Shown in pieces: positions 54,397-64,000 of a stretch of 64,000 nt of DNA. Position 1 is the first letter of the stretch, and each line of letters begins with the position of its first letter. The position numbers were made by a program, and so were the translations under genes. This DNA comes from Pseudomonas delhiensis (GTDB lineage Bacteria > Pseudomonadota > Gammaproteobacteria > Pseudomonadales > Pseudomonadaceae), in assembly GCF_900187975.1 (NCBI RefSeq), contig NZ_FZPC01000020.1, positions 62,001 through 126,000 on the forward strand, written 5' to 3'. The notes under the pieces were generated by a model. The model did no database searches and had not been told where the DNA came from. It worked only from the letters and a program-made list of their open reading frames with translations.

Positions 54397-55203
54397 TCAC
54401 TGCTCGGGGGCCAGTTCCGCCAGGCGGTTGGCCAGGCGCACGAAGTCGGCCACGTCCAGCTGCTCCGGGCGCAGGCTGGGGTCGACGCCGGCGGCTTCGA
54501 TGTCTTCGATGGACATCAGGCTGCGCAGGGTGTTGCGCAGGGTCTTGCGGCGCTGGTTGAAGGCTTCGCGGACGATGCGTTCGAGCAGGCGGTGGTCCTT
54601 GGCCGGGTGCGGCAGCTCGGCGTACGGCGCCAGGCGGACGATGGCCGATTCCACCTTGGGCGGCGGGTTGAAGGCGCCCGGGCCGACGGTGAACAGGTAG
54701 TCCACCTTGCAGAAGTACTGGACCATGATCGACAGCCGGCCCCAGTCGCCGCCGCCGGGCTCGGCCGCCAGGCGCTCGACCACTTCCTTCTGCAGCATGA
54801 AGTGCATGTCCTGGATGATCCCGGCGTGCTCCAGCAGGTGGAAGATCAGCGGCGTGGAGATGTTGTAGGGCAGGTTGCCCACCACCCGCAGCTTCTCGCC
54901 GGCCTGGGGCAGGGTGGCGAAGTCGAACTTCAGGGCGTCGCCCTGGTGCAGGCGGAAGTTCGGCTTGAGGCCGAAGCGCCACTTCAACTGCGGGATCAGG
55001 TCGAGGTCGAGCTCGATCACGTCGAGCTGCGCGCCGCTGTCCACCAGGCCCTCGGTGAGGGCGCCCTGGCCCGGGCCGATCTCCAGCAGGTGCTGGCCTT
55101 CCTTGGGCGCGATGGCGCGCAGGATGCGGTGGATCACCCCGGCGTCATGCAGGAAGTTCTGGCCGAAGCGCTTGCGCGCGCGATGTTGGAAAAGCTCGGA
55201 CAT
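54397..55203 (-). CDS. rsmA: 16S rRNA dimethyladenosine transferase
   Basis: 268 residues (also called KsgA; not the RNA-binding RsmA). [15 protein letters not shown] motif [14 protein letters not shown], catalytic NLPYNIST, and basic C-terminal domain. Dimethylates A1518 and A1519 in 16S rRNA. ATG at 55203; the frame extends 13 codons upstream into a repeat, not used. Confidence 0.96.
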   Translation of the reverse strand: MSELFQHRARKRFGQNFLHDAGVIHRILRAIAPKEGQHLLEIGPGQGALTEGLVDSGAQLDVIELDLDLIPQLKWRFGLKPNFRLHQGDALKFDFATLPQAGEKLRVVGNLPYNISTPLIFHLLEHAGIIQDMHFMLQKEVVERLAAEPGGGDWGRLSIMVQYFCKVDYLFTVGPGAFNPPPKVESAIVRLAPYAELPHPAKDHRLLERIVREAFNQRRKTLRNTLRSLMSIEDIEAAGVDPSLRPEQLDVADFVRLANRLAELAPEQ

Positions 55204-55210
55204 AAAGGCG

Positions 55211-55310
55211 GCTCCAGGCTTCAAGCTGCAAGCGACAAGCAAGAGCCAAAGCGGTGTTCAAAAGGAGAAAAGTTTACCAGTTAGCTCCGCTTGCCGCTTG
55301 CCGCTACTGG
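55211..55310. repeat. AAGCTTGCAGCTT-type repeat between pdxA and rsmA
   Basis: GGCTTCAAGCTGCAAGCGAC and AAGC on the left; GCTCCGCTTGCCGCTTGCCG on the right, running into the pdxA stop. The symmetry is weaker than in the other three copies. Confidence 0.55.
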
Positions 55311-56299
55311 CTGCCGGCGGCCGCCATCTGATAGGCCGTCTCCAGCGCCACCTGCAGGCTGCCGCCGTCGATGCGGGCGGTGCCGGCCAGGTCCAGGGCG
55401 GTGCCGTGGTCCACCGAGGTGCGGATGATCGGCAGGCCCAGGGTGACGTTCACCGCCGCGCCGAAGCCCTTGTACTTGAGCACCGGCAGGCCCTGGTCGT
55501 GGTACATGGCCAGCACGGCGTCGCAGTGTTCCAGGTGCTTGGGGGTGAACAGGGTGTCGGCCGGCAGCGGGCCGACCAGTTGCATGCCCTCGGCGCGCAG
55601 GCGCTCCAGGGTGGGCTCGATGACGTCGATTTCCTCGTGGCCCAGGTGGCCGCCCTCGCCGGCGTGGGGGTTGAGGCCGCAGACCAGGATGCGCGGCTCG
55701 GCCAGGCCGAACTTGTCGCGCAGGTCGGCGTGGAGGATGCGGGCGACGCGCTCCAGGCGTTCCGGGGTGATGGCGTCCGCCACCTCGCGCAGCGGCAGGT
55801 GGGTGGTCACCAGCGCCACGCGCAGGCCACGGGTGGCGAGCATCATCACCACCTGCGGGGTGTGCGTCAGCTCGGCAAGGAACTCGGTGTGCCCGGAGAA
55901 GGCCACGCCGCCTTCATTGATCACGCCCTTGTGCACCGGCGCGGTGATCATCCCGGCGAAGGTGCCGTCCAGGCAGCCCTGGCCGGCGCGGGTCAGGGTT
56001 TGCAGCACATAGCCGGCGTTGGCCGGGTCGAGCTGGCCGGCCTGCACCGGCGCCCCCAGCGGGGTGTCCCAGACGTAGAGCGCTCCGGCCGGGGCGGGCG
56101 CCTGTGGCCACTGGCCAGGGCCGGTCTCCAGCAACTGGATGTCCAGGCCCAGCAGGGCGGCGCGCTCGGCCAGCATCTGCCGGCTGGCGATGGCCACCAG
56201 CGGGTGCGGCTGAACCTCGCGGGACAGCAGCAGGCACAGGTCCGGGCCGATGCCGGCCGGCTCTCCGGGGGTCAGGGCGAATGGCTTGGGGGCTTGCAT
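55304..56299 (-). CDS. pdxA: 4-hydroxythreonine-4-phosphate dehydrogenase
   Basis: 331 residues. [13 protein letters not shown] at the start; metal histidines in [22 protein letters not shown] and [12 protein letters not shown]. Vitamin B6 pathway. ATG at 56299, chosen by homology over the upstream 56359 start. A terminator lies between surA and this gene, so it may have an added promoter. Confidence 0.96.
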   Translation of the reverse strand: MQAPKPFALTPGEPAGIGPDLCLLLSREVQPHPLVAIASRQMLAERAALLGLDIQLLETGPGQWPQAPAPAGALYVWDTPLGAPVQAGQLDPANAGYVLQTLTRAGQGCLDGTFAGMITAPVHKGVINEGGVAFSGHTEFLAELTHTPQVVMMLATRGLRVALVTTHLPLREVADAITPERLERVARILHADLRDKFGLAEPRILVCGLNPHAGEGGHLGHEEIDVIEPTLERLRAEGMQLVGPLPADTLFTPKHLEHCDAVLAMYHDQGLPVLKYKGFGAAVNVTLGLPIIRTSVDHGTALDLAGTARIDGGSLQVALETAYQMAAAGSQ

Positions 56300-56383
56300 G
56301 GCGGTGTCTCTGGGGCATCGGCCGCACCGGGCGGCCGGGGTTGTTCGGTATGGGCCCACTCTACGCCGAAGCGTGGCGCGGGC

Positions 56384-56413
56384 AAAAAAGAAACCCGGCC
56401 TTGGGGCCGGGTT
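56384..56413 (-). terminator. Terminator between surA and pdxA
   Basis: AACCCGGCC-TTGG-GGCCGGGTT with an A-run at 56384-56389, so a T-run on the minus strand. It lies 20 bases after the surA stop. Confidence 0.88.
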
Positions 56414-56432
56414 CCTGTGTCGCTTGCGGGGC

Positions 56433-57725
56433 TTACAGTTTGATCTCGACGTAGGCTTCGTCGCGGATCTGCCGCAGCCAGGCCTGCAGTTCCTCGTCGT
56501 ACTTGCGGTTGCGCAGGACCTGGGCGGCCTGCTGCTCGCGGAACTTGTCGCTGCTGTCGGTGGCGCGGCGACCGAGGACTTCCAGGATGTGCCAGCCGAA
56601 CGGCGAGCGGAACGGCTTGGACAGCTGGTTCTGGGGGATGCTGTTCATCACGTCGCGGAATTCCGGAACCAGGGACTCCGGGTCGACCCAGTTGAGGTCG
56701 CCGCCGTGCAGCGCCGAGCCCGGGTCTTCGGAGAACTGCTTGGCCAGCTTGCCGAAGTCCTCGCCGCCCTGGATGCGCTCGTAGAGCTTCTGCGCCAGCT
56801 TCTGGGTTTCCTCTTCGCTGCGGATTTCGCTGGGCTTGAGCAGGATGTGGCGGACATGCACCTCGTCACGCACCATCTTGCTGCCGCCGCGCTTCTCTTC
56901 CAGCTTGAGGATGATGAAGCCGCCGGGGGTGCGCACCGGCTCGGTGACGTCGCCCACGGCCAGGCTGCCGACCATGCCGTCGAACGGCGAGGGCAGTTGG
57001 GCGGCCTTGCGCCAGCCGATCTCGCCGCCTTCCAGGGCGTTGTCGCCGGCCGAGCGGGAAATCGCCAGCTGGTTGAAGTCGGCGCCCTGCTTGAGCTGCT
57101 GGTAGACCTCCTGGGCCTGCCGGCCGGCGGCCTGGAGGGTTTCCGGCGAAGCGCCGTCCGGCACCGGGATGAGGATGTTGGCCAGGCGGTACTCTTCGGA
57201 GAGCTGGATCTTGCCCAGGTCCGAGGCCAGGAAGTTCTGCACTTCCTGGTCGCTGACCTGGATGCGCTCGGCCACGCGGCGCTGGCGCACGCGGCTGATG
57301 ATCATCTCGCGGCGCACCTGCTCGCGGGCGTCGTCGTAGGACAGGCCGTCGCGGGAGAGGGCGGCGCGGAACTGGTCCAGGCTCAGGTTGTTGCGCTGGG
57401 CGATGGTGCCCATGGCCTGGTTCAGCTCTTCGTCTGTGATGCGGATGCCGGAGCGCTCGCCGATCTGCAGCTGGATGTCCTCGATGATCAGGCGTTCGAG
57501 CACCTGCTGGGTCAGCACGTGCTCGGGCGGCAGCGGCGCGCCGCGCTTCTCGATGGTCTGGCGGACTTCGCGCAGGCGCTGGTCGAGCTGGCTCTGCATG
57601 ACCACGTCGTTGTCGACGATGGCCACGACGCGGTCCAGCGGGGTGACTTCGGCGTGGGCTGCGGAGCAGGCCAGCAGGGCGCCCAGCATCAGCGGGCGCA
57701 GGGCATTACATAGAGCTGTCTTCAC
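56433..57725 (-). CDS. surA: Periplasmic chaperone SurA
   Basis: 430 residues from GTG at 57725. Signal peptide about 1-25 ([13 protein letters not shown]), N-terminal chaperone region ([20 protein letters not shown]), two parvulin domains (about 172-275 and 285-385; the second has [11 protein letters not shown]) and C-terminal helix. Escorts outer-membrane proteins, including LptD, whose gene overlaps it by 20 bases. SurA ends in VEIKL. Confidence 0.96.
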   Translation of the reverse strand: MKTALCNALRPLMLGALLACSAAHAEVTPLDRVVAIVDNDVVMQSQLDQRLREVRQTIEKRGAPLPPEHVLTQQVLERLIIEDIQLQIGERSGIRITDEELNQAMGTIAQRNNLSLDQFRAALSRDGLSYDDAREQVRREMIISRVRQRRVAERIQVSDQEVQNFLASDLGKIQLSEEYRLANILIPVPDGASPETLQAAGRQAQEVYQQLKQGADFNQLAISRSAGDNALEGGEIGWRKAAQLPSPFDGMVGSLAVGDVTEPVRTPGGFIILKLEEKRGGSKMVRDEVHVRHILLKPSEIRSEEETQKLAQKLYERIQGGEDFGKLAKQFSEDPGSALHGGDLNWVDPESLVPEFRDVMNSIPQNQLSKPFRSPFGWHILEVLGRRATDSSDKFREQQAAQVLRNRKYDEELQAWLRQIRDEAYVEIKL

Positions 57726-60510
57726 GTTGACGATAACCTTGGATGCCTTGGTCGAGGAAGCCTTCGACTTGGTTGCCTACAACGCCGCCAAGGCCCTTCA
57801 GGATGATTTGCAGGAAGATGCCGCGGTCGGCCTTCGAATCTGCGGTGATGAACTCGTTGTCGTCGTACTTCAGCCAGTAGCGGTTGACCAGTCGCAGTTT
57901 CCAGCAGCAGCTGTCGTACTCGAAGCCGCCCAGGGCCTCGAGGGTACGGTTCTGGTTGTAGTCGTACTGCCAGCGGGCGATGGCGCTCCACTGCGGCACG
58001 ATCGGCCAGATGACCGAGAAGTCGTGCTGCTCGATCTTGTACTCGTCGCTGTTGTAGCTGAAGCGGCCGAGGTTCGGGTCGAACGACTTGCTGTCCGCGC
58101 GGTAGCGGTAGCCGGCGTTGAACACCTTCTGCGGCTCGGCCTCGGGCTGGTAGTGGAACATCACGCTGCCGTTGTCGGTGTGGTGGGTGTTCGGGTTCCA
58201 GTTGTAGTCCGAGCTCAGGCGCCAGTCGTGGTTGAAGCGGTAGACGCCCTGCAGGGCGTAGGGCGAGCGCCAGGTGTCCGCATCGGGGTTGTCGATCGGG
58301 TTGTTCGGATTCGCCAGGTTGTAGTTGCGGATGTACTTCTCGGTCAGGCCCGGCAGCTGCACGCGGCGGTCGGAGAAGTAGTAGATCTGGCCGGCGCTGA
58401 CCGAGGCGCGCTCGAAGCCGTTGTCCTCGATGAAGCGCGAGGTGGCGCCCAGGGACAGCTGGTTGGCGTCGCCGATGCGGTCCTTGCCGGTGAAGCGGTT
58501 CTCGCGCCACAGCGAGTCGTAGCTGAAGGTGAACTCGCCGGTGTCGAAGGTCGGCAGGTTGTCCTGGTTGCGGTACGGCACGTACAGGTACATGGCGCGC
58601 GGCTCCAGGGTCTGGCGGAACTTGGTGCCGCCGAAGCTGGTGTCGCGGTCGAAGTACAGGCCGCCGTCGAGCTTGGCCAGCGGCAGCGAGCGGTCGGGGC
58701 TGCTGTCGTAGCTGACTTCGCCGTAGTTGGTCGAGCTGTTGAGCTGCGACTTGCCGGTGCCGTCCAGGTCCAGGTCGTACTTGGTGTACATCGCCTTCAG
58801 CGTCGGCGTCAGGAAGCCCCAGCTGCTGGCCATGGGCAGGCTGACACCCGGCTCGAAGTGCGCGCGGTCGCCGGTGGCGCGGGCCAGGCCGGCGATGTTG
58901 ACGTCCGGGCGCTGGCCGAGGATGGTGCCGTCCTCGTTGAAGTAGACGTCTTCGTCCAGGTTGCGGTCGAAGCGCACCAGTTCGCTGCCGTAGGTGAAGT
59001 CCAGGCCGCCCGGGTTGAACGGCAGGCGGCCGTCGAGGGTCAGCTGCGGCAGGCGGTCGTAGGGGGTGACGTCGGTCACGGTGGCCAACTGGTAGGCCTG
59101 GGCGTTGAGGCGCGCGGTGAAGCTGTCGCCACGGTAGGTCAGGGCGCCCTGCTGGTTCACGTAGGTCGGCGAGCCCAGGCCCAGGGAAGTGTCCAGGTCC
59201 TGGAAGTAGTACGGGTCGCTGATCTTGGTGTAGTCGACCTGCGCCAGCCAGCGCGAATCCAGGCCGCTGGTGTTCTTCCAGCCATACATCCAGCGCTGGT
59301 CGGTGAAGTGCGGCTGGTCCTTGCGGTCGTCGTCCTTGTCGTTCAGGTAGGCGGCGGTGACCTGGCCCTCGCTGCTGTGGGTCAGGTAGCGGAACTCGCC
59401 TTCCATCATCAGGCCGCGCTTGGCCATGTAGCGCGGGAATAGCGTGGCGTCGTAGTTCGGCGCCAGGTTGAAGTAGTACGGGGTGACCACGAACATGCCG
59501 GTGTCGCTGCTGCTGCCCAGGCTGGGCGGCAGGAAGCCGGACTGGCGGCGGTCGTCGATCGGGAAATAGATGTAGGGGGTGTAGAACACCGGAATGTCCT
59601 TCACCCGCAGGGTCGCGTTGGTCGCGGTGCCGAAGCCGGTGGCCGGGTTCAGCTTGATGTTGTTGCCCTTGACGTACCAGGAGTTGCTGCCCGGCTCGCA
59701 ACGGGTGTAGGTGCCGTCCTTGAGCTGGATGATCGCGTCTTCCTGGCGCTTGGCGTAGAGCGCGCTACCGCGGACCTGGGCCTGGTGCATGACGTACTCG
59801 GCGTTGTCGATCTTCGCCTCGCCGTTGTCCAGCTGCAGGTCGGCGTGGTCGCCGACGATGAGCGCGCCGTTGTCGCGCAGGCGCACGTTGCCGGCCAGCT
59901 CGCCGCGGTTCTCCGCCTGGTGCAGGTTGGCCTCGTCGGCCTCCACCTGCATGCTGCCCTGGCGCAGGACCACGTTGCCGGCCAGGGTGGCGACCTGGCT
60001 TTCCTGCTCGTAGCGCGAGACCTTCGCCGAGACGTAGGTCGGGGCCTCGTCACGCGGGGTCTTGTCGTTCATGCCCGGGCGGGTGGGTTCGATGTAGGCG
60101 CCGCTGCAGTACGGGCCGACCTCCGCCAACTGGGCGGCGGTGAGCTTCTCCCGCGGGACCCAGTCGAGGTGGCTGTAGTCGGCGCTGCGCGACTTGAGGC
60201 CCTTGCCGCCGCTCTCGGTGACCAGCTTCTGCTTGGGCTCTTCGGCGCCGGCAGCCGCGCCGGCGGCGACGGCAGCACCTTCGCCGCTGGCGCTGGAGGG
60301 GGTGCTGACCGAGCTTTCGGTATGCTCCGGACGCGGCGGCAGGGCGCTGGCCGGCTGCTGCGAGGCGCAGTCCCAGCTGCCGCCGGAGGGGGTGCAGTTG
60401 AACTGTTCGGCCGCCGTGGCGGTCGAGGAAGCGAGCGGCTGCATAGCCAGCAGGCCACCGGTCACCAGTAAGGGAAACTTTCTACGGAACACGGGGAGAA
60501 TCACTGCCAT
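57706..60510 (-). CDS. lptD: LPS assembly protein LptD
   Basis: 934 residues (P. aeruginosa LptD is about 924). Signal peptide (1-33), Pseudomonas-specific N-terminal extension, OstA-like beta-jellyroll (about 150-300: [20 protein letters not shown]), then a long beta-barrel. Conserved cysteines that form the inter-domain disulphides are present (the Cys pair in [11 protein letters not shown] near the end, and TYTRCEPGS). It inserts LPS into the outer membrane with LptE. ATG at 60510 agrees with homology; upstream frame rejected. Confidence 0.96.
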   Translation of the reverse strand: MAVILPVFRRKFPLLVTGGLLAMQPLASSTATAAEQFNCTPSGGSWDCASQQPASALPPRPEHTESSVSTPSSASGEGAAVAAGAAAGAEEPKQKLVTESGGKGLKSRSADYSHLDWVPREKLTAAQLAEVGPYCSGAYIEPTRPGMNDKTPRDEAPTYVSAKVSRYEQESQVATLAGNVVLRQGSMQVEADEANLHQAENRGELAGNVRLRDNGALIVGDHADLQLDNGEAKIDNAEYVMHQAQVRGSALYAKRQEDAIIQLKDGTYTRCEPGSNSWYVKGNNIKLNPATGFGTATNATLRVKDIPVFYTPYIYFPIDDRRQSGFLPPSLGSSSDTGMFVVTPYYFNLAPNYDATLFPRYMAKRGLMMEGEFRYLTHSSEGQVTAAYLNDKDDDRKDQPHFTDQRWMYGWKNTSGLDSRWLAQVDYTKISDPYYFQDLDTSLGLGSPTYVNQQGALTYRGDSFTARLNAQAYQLATVTDVTPYDRLPQLTLDGRLPFNPGGLDFTYGSELVRFDRNLDEDVYFNEDGTILGQRPDVNIAGLARATGDRAHFEPGVSLPMASSWGFLTPTLKAMYTKYDLDLDGTGKSQLNSSTNYGEVSYDSSPDRSLPLAKLDGGLYFDRDTSFGGTKFRQTLEPRAMYLYVPYRNQDNLPTFDTGEFTFSYDSLWRENRFTGKDRIGDANQLSLGATSRFIEDNGFERASVSAGQIYYFSDRRVQLPGLTEKYIRNYNLANPNNPIDNPDADTWRSPYALQGVYRFNHDWRLSSDYNWNPNTHHTDNGSVMFHYQPEAEPQKVFNAGYRYRADSKSFDPNLGRFSYNSDEYKIEQHDFSVIWPIVPQWSAIARWQYDYNQNRTLEALGGFEYDSCCWKLRLVNRYWLKYDDNEFITADSKADRGIFLQIILKGLGGVVGNQVEGFLDQGIQGYRQREDSSM

Positions 60511-60636
60511 CTTGTTAATCCGGGCTTCCTGCGAGCCATCGGCCAGATCGGCCATAGCCACTCGATGGGCTCAAAAAGATGCTGGATAATAAAGCATGAC
60601 CCGCGCAACGGCTAGGGCCGTGGAGAACCCCAAAAG

Positions 60637-62324
<1,688 letters not shown>

Positions 62325-63083
62325 ATGTTCTGGCCGGGCACCCTGATAGGCATAGTCGCCGGCTGGGCGCTGGCGAGCATCCCCGGGGCCATGCTCGGCG
62401 GCCTGCTCGGGCAGGTGCTCGACCGTCGCCTGCGCCGGCGCGGCTGGCGCGAGCTCCTCGACGAACTGCGCGGCGGCGCGCGGGTGTCGGAGGAGGAGCT
62501 GCTGTTCCTCCTGCTCGGCCGCCTGGCCAAGAGCCGTGGCCGCGTGCTGGACGCGCACATCCAGCAGGCCCGCGCAGAGATGCTGCGCATGGGCCTGGAC
62601 GAGCCCGGGCGGCTGCGCGCCATCGACGCCTTCGGGCGCGGCAAGCAGGGCGGGCCGCGCCTGGAGGAGGGCATCGGCCAGTACCGCGGCCAGCGGCCGA
62701 GCGTCGACGGCCTGCTGCAGGCCTGCTGGCGCATGGCCTGGGCGGCCGGCGCGCCGAGCGCGGCGGAGAAGGCACTGATCCTGCGCTGGGGCGAGGGCTT
62801 CGGCCTGCCGCGCGCCACCGTGCTGTCCCTGGCCGCCGGCGCCGAGGCCCTGCGCGCGCCGCCGAGCCGGACGCAAAGCTATCGCCAGGCCCTGCGCCTG
62901 CTGGGGGTGGAGGACGACAGCCCGGTGGAGGAGATCAAGCGCGCCTACCGCCGCCTGATCAGCCAGCACCACCCGGACAAGCTGGCCGGCGCCGGCGAGG
63001 CGCGCATCGCCGCCGCCACTGAGAAGACCCGCGAGATCCAGCAGGCCTATGCCCTGGTCCGCGAGCGCCGCGGTTTCCGCTAG
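62325..63083 (+). CDS. TerB/DnaJ-domain protein, DjlA-like
   Basis: 252 residues. N-terminal hydrophobic segment at about 5-28 (GTLIGIVAGWALASIPGAML), TerB-like helical part (about 50-165) and C-terminal J domain with HPD (YRRLISQHHPDKLAGAG). So it is likely a membrane-anchored co-chaperone of DnaK. Abuts murU directly. In E. coli DjlA regulates envelope signalling; the partner here is unknown. Confidence 0.85.
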   Translation: MFWPGTLIGIVAGWALASIPGAMLGGLLGQVLDRRLRRRGWRELLDELRGGARVSEEELLFLLLGRLAKSRGRVLDAHIQQARAEMLRMGLDEPGRLRAIDAFGRGKQGGPRLEEGIGQYRGQRPSVDGLLQACWRMAWAAGAPSAAEKALILRWGEGFGLPRATVLSLAAGAEALRAPPSRTQSYRQALRLLGVEDDSPVEEIKRAYRRLISQHHPDKLAGAGEARIAAATEKTREIQQAYALVRERRGFR

Positions 63084-63098
63084 GGCTCGGGGGCCGGT

Positions 63099-64000
63099 TT
63101 ACTCGGCCGGCGCCTGCTTGATGCGCAGCGACAGCCAGCCGCGGATGCGCCGGTAGAGCTGGTCCTGCTCGGTGGCGCGGTCGGCCGGCAGGGCGTTCAT
63201 GCCGACCTGCACGTAGGTCTTGCCGGTCTCGCGCCGGCTTGCCTGCAGGCGGGCCTTGGCGGCGTCACGGTCCACGCGCCTGTCCTTGTAATAGAAGTCG
63301 CCGGTGGCCAGTTGCAGGCGCGGCACCATGTCCTCCAGCGGCGGGCGGAAGTCCCGCGGCACCTCGGCGTCGACGATCAGCAGGTTGTGCACCTCGCCGG
63401 GCTCGCGCTCGGCCAGGTAGCGCGCCGCCCAGTAGGCGCCGGTGCCGTGGCCGAGAAGGACGATGCTCCTGGGCTTGCCCTGCAGGGCGAAGTCGAGGCC
63501 GGCCTGGATGCGTGCCATGATCCGCTCGGCATAGGCCTTGCGCCGCTCGATGGCCGCATCCGGCGCCGGTGGCGCCTCGCTGCTGGCCTGGGCCGGCTCG
63601 CCGCTGCCGGCCTCGGCGGTGCTTTCCGGGGTGGGCGTGGCGGCGCCGGCTTCGCCCTGGACGTCCTTGCTGCTGGCGCCGGCATCGCTGTCGGCGGCGG
63701 CCTTGTCCGGGCTTTCCTTGCGCGGCACCGGCTGGCTGTCCTGCGGGTCGGGCAGGCTGAGGGCGAGGCTCTGCCAGCCGGCATCGGGCAGCTTGCGCCG
63801 CAGCGGGCCCACGGCCACCGGCCAGTCGGGGTTCTCGCCATCGCCGGGGACGATGATCACCACGCCCTCGGCCTGGGGCGCGTTGGCCGGCAGCCACAGG
63901 GCGAGGAAGCTTTCCTCGCCGGCCTGCAAGGTCTGTTGCTGCTTCTGCGGCAGGCGCTGCTGCAGGGCGCTGGCCTCGTCCTGGCTGCGTTCCTCCAGGG
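63099..64000 (-). CDS. DUF3530-like alpha/beta-hydrolase-type protein, 5' end missing
   Basis: The frame runs from the right edge (at least 299 codons visible) to TGA-type stop at 63099; no start is within the window. ESFLALWLPANAPQAEGVVI, and LLGHGTGAYWAARYLAE with the GxGxG-like elbow of an alpha/beta hydrolase where Ser is replaced by Thr-like context. A 60-residue alanine-, serine- and glutamate-rich linker lies in the middle (for example GEAGAATPTPESTAEAGS). Family members are often exported; function is unknown. Corresponds to PA0599 by position. Confidence 0.7.
   Translation of the reverse strand, partial: LEERSQDEASALQQRLPQKQQQTLQAGEESFLALWLPANAPQAEGVVIIVPGDGENPDWPVAVGPLRRKLPDAGWQSLALSLPDPQDSQPVPRKESPDKAAADSDAGASSKDVQGEAGAATPTPESTAEAGSGEPAQASSEAPPAPDAAIERRKAYAERIMARIQAGLDFALQGKPRSIVLLGHGTGAYWAARYLAEREPGEVHNLLIVDAEVPRDFRPPLEDMVPRLQLATGDFYYKDRRVDRDAAKARLQASRRETGKTYVQVGMNALPADRATEQDQLYRRIRGWLSLRIKQAPAE

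Noticed and set aside
54397-55203. Treating rsmA here as the RNA-binding CsrA-type regulator that pairs with RsmY
   Set aside because: The protein is the KsgA methyltransferase (NLPYNIST motif); the shared symbol is a coincidence.

Overview
The window is chromosomal DNA of a high-GC Pseudomonas. Gene content, gene order and the repeat types (REP-like GTAGGAGC palindromes) place it near the P. aeruginosa lineage. The order at the left matches what I recall of PAO1 from PA0486 to PA0508. The order at the right matches PA0575 to PA0599. The middle is rearranged and holds accessory genes. Coding density is high, and many genes overlap by 1 to 20 bases.

Left part (1-20.4 kb). A truncated stress kinase gene (srkA) is followed by a ModE-type regulator with a very small ModA-like protein, a ComF-type phosphoribosyltransferase whose best start is a CTG codon, and a LysR regulator divergent from a five-gene operon. 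That operon combines 5-oxoprolinase-type proteins (PxpA/B/C) with a free-standing biotin carrier and a biotin carboxylase; together they are the parts of a split urea-carboxylase-type enzyme. Next come the biotin genes bioB-F-H-C-D and three large tandem acyl-CoA dehydrogenase paralogues. The first of these has a PsrA-type operator, and a lone HigA-like antitoxin sits between the first and second.

Middle (20.4-34.5 kb). The small RNA RsmY is recognisable with its GacA box (TGTAAG-N6-CTTACA). In PAO1 the denitrification cluster and dnr lie between PA0508 and rsmY; here there is nothing between them. Then follow a LysR regulator, a MOSC-domain protein, an Fnr-family regulator with incomplete cluster ligands, and a polyamine gamma-glutamylation operon (oxidase, cupin regulator, glutamine-synthetase-like ligase). 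Trifunctional PutA has GTTGCA boxes upstream and a divergent 52-residue Pmp3 protein. An accessory patch follows: a Bro-N antirepressor-like gene with a structured leader, HicAB, and a RelE/Xre toxin-antitoxin pair. It ends at tRNA-Ile(CAU).

Right part (34.5-64 kb). This is conserved core: RmcA (periplasmic sensor, PAS, GGDEF, EAL); the macromolecular synthesis operon rpsU-dnaG-rpoD; tsaD, plsY, folB, folK and cca; the PrkA-YeaH-SpoVR stress operon; and the lptD-surA-pdxA-rsmA-apaG-apaH-glpE string, divergent from amgK-murU. A DnaJ/TerB-type protein and a truncated DUF3530-like gene finish the window.

Three families of interspersed repeats fill many gaps. Two REP copies supply the stop codon of the neighbouring gene. 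No rRNA operon, CRISPR array, insertion sequence or complete prophage was seen. Locus names from PAO1 are from memory and were not checked by search.
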